A stretch of 64,000 nt of DNA from assembly GCF_016097555.1 (NCBI RefSeq), contig NC_054701.1, forward strand, positions 30,746,707 to 30,810,706, read 5' to 3'. Source of the stretch: Gigantopelta aegis. Lineage: Eukaryota; Mollusca; Gastropoda; Neomphalida; Peltospiridae. Below are positions 57,120 through 64,000 of the stretch, piece by piece (the stretch's first letter is position 1; each line of letters begins with the position of its first letter). Below the pieces are notes generated by a model. It saw only the letters and a program-made list of their open reading frames with translations. It was not told where the DNA came from and did no database searches. Both the position numbers and the translations under genes were made by a program.

Positions 57120-57896
57120 TGATGGTGTTAACCCGGTAGCTGTGAAAAAAAATGTTTGAATACGTCTAGTCTTTTTTTATTTATATGTATAAAATTTGGT
57201 TCTGCAAATCTGGGATGGATTGTTTTTGCTACAACAGTAATTTATAAGTGGGATTAAATTTTGCCTGGCAGTTTTATTCATGCAAGAAAATATGACGTTA
57301 TGTACCACCACTATAATTCAGACGCCAGTAAATTCAGACAAAGTAGATACATTAGGTATATGTCGTTGTTCAAAAGAAATTTCAATCATATAAGTAGTTT
57401 GCTCCATAATTAATGTCATACTGACACAACACTGCGTAGGACATTTTGGCCAGCTTGACTCAACCCCCAACTATTTTGATTTCACGATCTTAAATGGGTA
57501 CTCTCAAACAAACGTATAAGGGCTGAATACCAGTGGTTTTAAGTGTAATATACTAATCAGCGTCCATATTAATTACTTCAGTAACAAATAAGAATAATTA
57601 TACGAAAATTTGTGTAATGCGTGGGACGATTTCCTTTTATATGTTTATTTGACGAATACATCGATTTGGCATTGTTTGTTGTTGTTTTTTAAATCAATAT
57701 ATGGACATATATTTAAGAAATTTCTATGACTAATTAGAGCACTATATATGTTGAATAAATAACTAGTTTAGAAGGATGAAAACATCAACAAAATAAGAAA
57801 AAACCCACTTGGATTTCAGTTGATCATGATAAAAAGTTGCGAAAAATCAATACAAATAGGACAGTTAGTAAGAAGGAAATGAGACTTTTTCATGAA
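55905..57896. other. Intergenic, nothing recognised
   Basis: AT-rich unique-looking DNA with one long G run at 57100-57119; short open frames show no family resemblance. Confidence 0.5.
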
Positions 57897-58003
57897 TGGG
57901 CGGTGCGTAGCTCAGTGGTACAGCGCTTGCTATTTCTCGTTCCAGCCAGTTTTCCACAACTGGTGTTACCAAGGCCGTGGTAGGCCATGAGCTAGCCCAG
58001 ATA
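57897..58003 (+). mobile_element. SINE (family 1) head, truncated
   Basis: GGGCGGTGCGTAGCTCAGTG to GGTGTTACCAAGGCCGTGGT; core and tail are missing. Confidence 0.65.
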
Positions 58004-58215
58004 TTGGTACCACCTGGAGGGAATAAACGCCATTATGATTTTCTGAAAGTACTAGGTCTATAGTTTCAGAAAATCTTTGAAGCCAAAGCTGGATCCACAG
58101 CTAAATTGTAGTAATCGGCCTTTGAATGTGGGTATGCATGTCGAAAATTGAGGACAAAATTTTGGGGTAGGGCAAATCAAAAATGCAATTACTCCAAAAG
58201 TAGGAGGAATAATTA

Positions 58216-58340
58216 AACAAATGACCACTCATAGTGCTGCTTATTAAATATTTTATTAAGTAAAATAGGTTTTATGCAAATTTGGTCATTATCAAGGTCA
58301 CCAGAGGTCAAAAGGTCATGATTTTTTGCTGGTGCCTACA
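58216..58340. repeat. Outer diverged unit of the left inverted repeat
   Basis: Shares AAATGACCACTCAT, TTATGCAAAT and GGTCATTATCAAGGTCA with the inner unit 369 bp downstream but has many differences between these blocks. Confidence 0.75.
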
Positions 58341-58587
58341 ATTTAGATGCCCACTCAAGAAATCATAATAGGAACCAAACCAATTGGAATTTCTTCAAGC
58401 AAAATTAGTCTTATTATAGCTGAAGGAGTTTAAAACCCATTTTTAAAAACATAATGAGTTTATAATTATCAACTGAGGCAGGACATGGAATAATTCCAGA
58501 CATATTTTTAAAAAGACGAAAATTTCTCCGATTTGGAGTAGGGGAAATGAAAAATGCAATAATTCAAAGTATATGGAATAATAAACC

Positions 58588-58693
58588 AAATGACCACTCA
58601 TTTTTCTGCTTATCAAGAGTTCTGTCACATGGAATGTGTCTTATGCAAATTAGGTCATTATCAAGGTCATCAGAGGTCAAAACGTCAAAATTT
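58588..58693. repeat. Left inverted repeat of the Academ-like element (inner unit)
   Basis: Starts AAATGACCACTCATTTTTCT and pairs with 63895-64000, one mismatch in 106 bp. Confidence 0.9.
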
Positions 58694-58988
58694 TGGGAGA
58701 TTGCCGTAAACCTGCGCATTGAGCCATGTAAACATGGCCTATATATACCATAGATCATAAAAATTACTAGTAAACGGTTTATTCCAGAGATACTCAGCTA
58801 AACAGAGTTTTTTAGTCCAAACTATCCACAAAAGTTTAACCCCAAACCATGGAAAACAGTGCATATTAGTGGTAAACGGTTCGCAGCTTTCAAAAGAATA
58901 CAAAGATTTAAGATGAAAACAGTGCAATTGTGAATCTAGGCAGAGGCGGCCAACTTGTTACTGAGAAGGTAACACCTGAAACTGAAGA

Positions 58989-60544
58989 TCAATCACTTTC
59001 GCTAGCATCGTCGTCGTCATCATCGCCGCTGTCACCATCGTCTATATCGTTTAAAGTCACAAAGTCATCCTCAGTGTCTTTCTGATTGGAACAAGTTATC
59101 AGTTTGCACATATATCTACACTTCAGATTATTTTGAAGACAAGTGCAGATTTCCTCAACACACTCCTTTGAACAAGTGCAGGAAAGAAGTTCCATAACAG
59201 CTTCTGGGGCAGGTGGTGCATCACTCCAATTAATGACCAGTTCATCATTTTCAATTGTCCATCCATTGCCAATGGCTGGGGGAATCTCCGGGAATGCCCC
59301 CAAGCTCCTCTTCCATATTCCACACTGGTAATTCGCCCTCTTACTGTGGTTAAGTAAGGACTTTGAACATGGGGGGAGCTGCCATGATTCTGCCTCACCT
59401 TTCCGGGCACAGAACAGATTGAAACGTAGTTCATTGATTCTTTTTGTTTTAGAGCCTGAGCAGTAAGGGCCTCTACACTGTTGAAGAGGTCAGTAGACAA
59501 ATCCCAATTGGAACCAAGGCGTTTCAACGTTTCTTGATGTTCCTCACTTTTGCAGACTAGTTTTAAAGTGGAAAGCTTGCCTTTGCCAGCAAATGAACTC
59601 ACTGTGTCGTACCCTGTGAAGGCGTGAAGTCCAAGAAATGCGTCACATATATCATGCCCAAGTATGTTTGCAACTTTCCGTATGTCAGTGTACTGGATGC
59701 GGGTTTTTGTGCCACTTTTGATGTAAATTGGGCAGGGTATTTTGGAGGAGAATGCTACGCATAAAACGAACACATCTGTGTCCTCAGATACAATCAAAAC
59801 TGGAGAAAAACCATATTTTGCACAATGTGCGGCATGCAATAGCATCCTTGTGTCCGCTTCTTCCTGACCAGACCCGAGGCATTCAACATTACTGACAGAG
59901 TTCACTGTCAGTTTCTGACACTTTTCTACTACTGTAACAAACATTTCTTTATTTGCTAGTTTCTCCCGTTGATCTGCGCTGCTCCAATCATTTGCAAGAA
60001 ATTCAATAAGTCTGTTTTTGTTTTCTGACGTCCGAAGGAACTTTCTCCACTGTTTTATCCTGTGTCCTTGGGCAATAGCTTTGAATGTAGTCCCACTGGC
60101 AGTCCCCCGATTAACGCGCTCTGCGTCTTTTATCGATTGCTCACGATATACGTCAAACACGACATCAACACGTCTCGAGACCGAACCTTCCCTCAACACC
60201 ATCCTATGCAACATCTGAGATAAGTCGGCAAAGGTCATACCATCTGCATTAATTTTCTGCACAAGGGCCATTCCATCTATTATGCAAGCAGAATTTCTGT
60301 AAATTTACTCTATAGGCTGTAAATCCTTTTTCAAACTATCCATCAATGAAGATTTTTTTGTCTTTCTCAGTGTGCCCTCTGGTTTTGCAATTGCCCATGG
60401 GATCGGCCCTAATCGATGTGCCAAAACGTACTTCATACTCAGATGTCTAGTCTGTGCAATCAGGGTCATTTTGGCAAAAAGATCACGGTCAGCTTTCAGG
60501 ATGATCTGTCGTCCCGCAGCCTGGTATTTCTTCTTGACAATCAT
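58989..60544 (-). pseudogene. Academ-like XPG/FEN-type nuclease and Cys-rich C-terminus
   Basis: Same-frame pieces 60544-60305 and 60271-59123 are split by a TAA at 60305-60307; a further piece, 59303-58989, is in another frame. The order of acidic motifs follows XPG/FEN1 nucleases: IIDGMALVQKINADGM at the N-terminus, VDVVFDVYREQSIKDAERVN, then EEADTRMLLHAA, SEDTDVFVL and LHAFTGYDTVSSFAGKGK, the last resembling the helix-two-turn-helix Asp region. The last piece has WTIENDELVINWSDAPP and eight or more cysteines (LSCTCSKECVEEICTC, LKCRYMCKLITC), then an acidic tail. The frame change falls near a run of six C's at about 59370. Confidence 0.65.
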
Positions 60545-60605
60545 ATCGCTGAAGTTTTTAGGTTTTTGCTTCTTCAGGGGTGCAAAAAAATTAGTTTTTG
60601 GAGGT

Positions 60606-62672
60606 TCACATTCTGTCTTCCCTGAATTCCCTGGAGGCTTTTTCTCCGGAGTCCTTAGCTTGCAATAGGTCTTCTGTTATGTTGTCTGGTGCAGCCATCC
60701 CAGTTGAAATGCTAAGGAGGTCTGAGCTTTCAGTGCTGAAGGGATTGATCCAGTTATTCTCCAGCATGCCGATCAAGGACACTACGTCCTCTTCATCCTT
60801 CTTAATTCTAGATTTGCTTAGATCTGGGTGATTGAAGTCCAAGGAGTTACTGGTTCCAATGGCATCCCTGGGCATGTGTAGGAAGGAACTGCGATACTCT
60901 GCAGTAAGGTAGTATTTACTGATTGCACCAGGCTTAAGGCTAAACCCCTTTGTGCCACTAGGAGTCTGTGTGTCTTTATTAACAGTTTCCTCGATTGTCT
61001 GGTCTACAGGGATCCTACCAAATGGATTTCTTGAGCCAAGTTGAACAGAAAATCCACCATGTTCAAGAAACTCATGAACTTCAGGATGCTCGGTTTTTAG
61101 GTGGGTCATTTCAGCACTATAGTGGGATAGATATCTTGCATAATTGGTATTGTCATATGCAAATACCCAGGGTATCATGTCTTGAACTGCTTGCAGATGC
61201 ATTGCCCAATTGCCCTCTGTAGAACTACGCAAATAGTTCAGCAATACGTCAACCAGATCCAAGTACGACATCCAAAATGCAGCAAGGTTCCCTGCATCAC
61301 TGCGTAGATGGTCTAGATGCAAATAGAACTGTTCGGCTAGAGATACGAACGTCATCTGACATACATTGCTTGAAAATTCACCAATCAAATCAGTTATTTC
61401 AGTCTCTGCATTTGAACCTTTGGTTACTGGGAAGCCCTTCCATGCAAGCCGAAGCAAAGCTTCATAGAGAAGCTTATGCAGTCTAACTGCTCGGTTGTAT
61501 TTCTTACCATCAAGCACCCCACTTACAGAGCCTGCAGCTATCACCCCGGACTCAATACACAAATCTTTCAACCCGGTATCTTGAAACCTCTTTCCTGTTA
61601 CACCTAGCAAGTTACATATTGTGTGGAAGACACCTAACCTGGGGACGACATTTGCAAACTTTTCATTATGCTTCCAAATGATCTCTGTTGCCTTTGCATA
61701 AAGTGCTTGATCAAACACAATCACAATGCTTTGAAGAAACAAAGAACTCCTGATCTTCTCTGACTGTAGTAGTACCTCTTGCACTGTAGAGAGCTGTGTT
61801 GCTGGTGCATTAATGGTAGGCAAATAGCGCACAACATCTATCGTAACATGTATATCGTCTCGGACACTAATATTGAAACCAGTCCAGCTGTTCACAGTTT
61901 GCGTTTGGACATTGTGGATTCGTGCAAGAACCCAGAGAAACGTTTTCCTGTAGACGTCCCGCTTTATTTCGTCACCACTAAGTTGAACATAGCTTCTGGA
62001 AGGTGGACCAACACGCTCACCAGCATTGTAGATCGGCAGGAGTGGTTGGACTAACCCAGTTGCCCTTGGCTTTTTACCAGACTCCTGTAGACTACACATT
62101 GGGATATCCTTTGGCATGGGGTCCGGTCCGAATGCGTTTGGCTGTACCATGATTCCATTCACTCTGTGTGAAGTGCTTCCACCGCTTAGTGTTTCTTCGA
62201 GCCTGTCTAAGTTGTCCCATGCCAGGGTCGTCATGATGTTCGGTTTAATGTCCTCTGGCAAAGCAATACCGTCAGTTTTATGAGTTTCTAACTTTTGAAG
62301 AGCAAGAGCTGTCTCAACCTCTTCAAGCTGTGTATAGGACATTCCATGTCCATAGCGGTTTAGAATCCGTATTAACTCAACATTTCCAGTGAGTGTCTTT
62401 ACCGCCTCTGGTAATATGATGTCTTTTGGGGGCGTAAGTCTTGAGCAAGTAACACCGTACACAATGTCCTGCCCAATTGAGTCCACTAATCTATCTACCC
62501 TACCTGAGCAGCTGGTAGATTCCCCACTGAAAAGATATCTTAAAAATGCATTTAATGAAATAGGAATAAATTCAGATGACTGTTTTAACTGAGCAGGTAC
62601 AGGGGGCCAAGGCATTTTGGTTTCCTGCATTTTGATATCACTTCTAAGTATGAGGGAGACATGCTTGGCCAT
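60606..62672 (-). pseudogene. Academ-like transposase core (688 aa open frame)
   Basis: Longest open frame in the window. Recognisable blocks common to this transposon-borne family: IVFDQALYAKATEI with a candidate catalytic Asp, RLGVFHTICNLLG, YNRAVRLHKLLYEALLRLAW, FWMSYLDLVDVLLNYLRS, MIPWVFAYDNTNYARYLSHY and VDQTIEETVNKDTQTP. It is a different reading frame from both neighbours, so it lies between two frame changes. A role in catalysis of transposition is inferred from position and the conserved acidic residues; I cannot assign a definite DDE triad by eye. Confidence 0.6.
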
Positions 62673-62766
62673 ATTTTCATTGTGACGTGTTCACTTTGAA
62701 AATCTGCAGTTCTTCTTTCAACCTCATATTTTCCTTAACAACCTCACCTAGTGAAAGATTATCTGG

Positions 62767-63706
62767 TTACACCAAAATTTTACCTTTCTCATCAGGAATC
62801 ATGTGTAGGCTTTCACCAAACTCAGCAACAAGTTTTCTCTGAATATGTTTTTTGGTAGAACTGTTGACCTCTGTTACACCCATAGATACTAAACTATCTG
62901 TCAGTTTCTTTGTCAGTTCAGTAAGTCTAACAACATTAGGTTCAGGAAACGGATCATTTCTAATAAATCTAAACAGTTCTTCATAACTCCTTTTTTCAGC
63001 TCTGGTGTAAATTACTTCAGGATCAAGTTCTATTTCCGTTGTAGAAAGATTGTTATTGTCATCATTTGTCACTTTCTTTGGTGGCCTTGTGAATGCACGA
63101 TAGCACTGCCCATGATAATGTCCTTCGGCAGCCACTAATTCCCATGAAAGAATAGCAATTATACGATCATTTTCGTTCCGCACAGCTGCCTCTCTGATTG
63201 TCCTGTCGGCACGAAGATCTACACATTTAATTAGTTGGTCCCTAGTATTTGTACCTTTTATGTATTTGCTACTCTTTAAACAGAAGATGCAGATAGGTTT
63301 GTACACGGTAGATGCAAATGGGACAGATGATTCTCTCCTATGAAAAGTCTTTGGTTTACCAGTGGCTTCAGATGAATCCCCCGAATTCTGGTTCTCAAGA
63401 ATGGCGTCCAAGTCTCTCTTTATGAAACGATTTCTACACTGCCTATGATAAAACACCTTTGGGACACGACCAGATTCAGCTTTTGCAGAAATCCTAAGAA
63501 TATCATTATTGCCCCTAATTTCAGCAGCTTGAACAAGTTTTGTCCAGGAGTCCCCAGTCCTTTGGTAAAATGAGTTCAGGGTCCTGATCATTGCAATTAA
63601 AAATACAACACTTTCGTATTTTTTTCTCTGGCAATTCAATGTCCCCCTGGTCAACATCAGCTTGATTATCAGTAGGAATACCTTGTTCAGCATCATCCAT
63701 GATCAA
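62767..63706 (-). pseudogene. Academ-like protein, N-terminal zinc-finger-like region
   Basis: Two overlapping frames (63706-63521 and 63696-62767) encode one N-terminal region. The first begins MIMDDAEQGIP and has CCIFNCN; the second has VFYHRQCRNRFIKRD, CIFCLKSSKYIKG and GHYHGQCYRAFTRP, cysteine/histidine pairs like those of transposon zinc-binding domains, ending GESLHMIPDEKGKILV. The frame changes near 63550. A stop at 62767-62769 is followed in the same frame by a short coiled-coil-like stretch (VKENMRLKEELQ) ending near 62680. The region probably binds the element's ends. Confidence 0.6.
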
Positions 63707-63894
63707 GTAGGGTATGGCTCAAATGCACTTCGTTACCCTGAAAAACCATATGAGGCATCGATAAGGCTGATGAAAATAGATTTTATTGTTATCGTCAACA
63801 ACAATTCAAGAAATAGGTGAGGTATTGTGTTAAACTTTTATCTTTCATCTTGGTCAAAAACACATTTCAAGGTAATTTGAGAAATCAAAGAAAG

Positions 63895-64000
63895 AAATTT
63901 TGACGTTTTGACCTCTGATGACCTTGATAATGACCTAATTTGCATAAGACACATTCCATGTGACAGAACTCTTGATAAGCAGCAAAATGAGTGGTCATTT
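63895..64000. repeat. Right inverted repeat of the Academ-like element (cut by window end)
   Basis: Reverse complement of 58588-58693 (TTTGACCTCTGATGACC block); continues beyond the window. Confidence 0.9.

Larger units (their letters stand above)
58216..64000 (-). mobile_element. Large TIR DNA transposon, Academ-like (right end outside the window)
   Basis: Minus-strand coding relics are flanked by inverted repeats: 58588-58693 matches the reverse complement of 63895-64000 at 105 of 106 positions. The left repeat contains a second, diverged copy starting near 58219 (period about 369 bp), so the right repeat probably continues past 64000. The gene order, zinc-finger-like N-terminus, transposase-like core, XPG/FEN-like nuclease and Cys-rich C-terminus, fits the Academ superfamily as I know it. 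No capsid, polymerase or integrase is seen. The outer left boundary and the target duplication are not resolved. Confidence 0.65.

Noticed and set aside
56909-57139. Possible further signal-peptide exon (MQIRFAEKLAKVLSVT before GTATAT)
   Set aside because: Phase fits by chance but the segment is not hydrophobic enough and no partner exon with a WGP-, MMG- or HHG-type chain follows.
58216-64000. Polinton or retroviral origin of the large right-hand element
   Set aside because: No polymerase B, capsid, integrase, reverse transcriptase or long terminal direct repeats; inverted repeats plus an XPG-like nuclease fit a plain DNA transposon better.

Overview
The window looks like nuclear DNA of a mollusc, probably a gastropod. 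It is AT-rich, intron-rich and dense in tRNA-derived SINEs. Their shared core (a TATAAAAGATCCCTTGCT-type block) and tails (GATGATTAATAAATCAATG ... GTCGTTAAACAAAACAAAC) are of a kind I associate with molluscan genomes. No species can be named from sequence alone.

Five host genes can be supported. At the left end, on the minus strand, lie the first three coding exons of a CYP4-family cytochrome P450; the rest runs off the window. The plus strand then carries four small genes for secreted proteins (called here genes 1 to 4; first to last coding bases 7395-11152, 21904-27669, 35612-43649, 46670-53908). Each has a tiny first exon encoding only the start of a signal peptide, a 3-6 kb phase-1 intron that splits the signal peptide about nine codons before its predicted cleavage site, and a large second exon encoding almost all of the mature protein. 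Mature compositions are extreme and different: Gly/Trp-rich (gene 1), Trp/Pro/Gln-rich (gene 2), Arg/His-rich (gene 3) and Met/Gly-rich (gene 4). Genes 3 and 4 share an ungapped 40-residue module and a third coding exon. I recognise none of the four; this tandem family is the best candidate for an undescribed system (structural, adhesive, shell/egg-capsule matrix or metal-binding secretions are possible, none shown).

The rest is mostly mobile DNA. From left to right: SINEs around the P450 exons; a LINE relic (about 4.9-6.9 kb) that holds one SINE and itself appears to sit in another; SINEs, MITEs and very long (CA)n, (GA)n, (CT)n and poly-G tracts through 9-30 kb; an intact Tc1-type transposon (31.2-32.7 kb) with a 335-residue DD34E transposase; more SINEs and MITEs between genes 3 and 4; a LINE tail inside a MITE (48.3-49.4 kb); and at the right end (58.2 to beyond 64.0 kb) a large DNA transposon with nearly identical inverted repeats, a transposase-like region, an XPG/FEN-like nuclease and a cysteine-rich C-terminus, best matched by the Academ superfamily. 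Its reading frame is broken about six times.

Exon joins were inferred from GT/AG sites, phase and cross-gene comparison. The four-gene models agree in phase at every join, which is strong internal support but not transcript evidence. No LTR element, Polinton, rRNA gene, CRISPR array or stand-alone tRNA gene was found.
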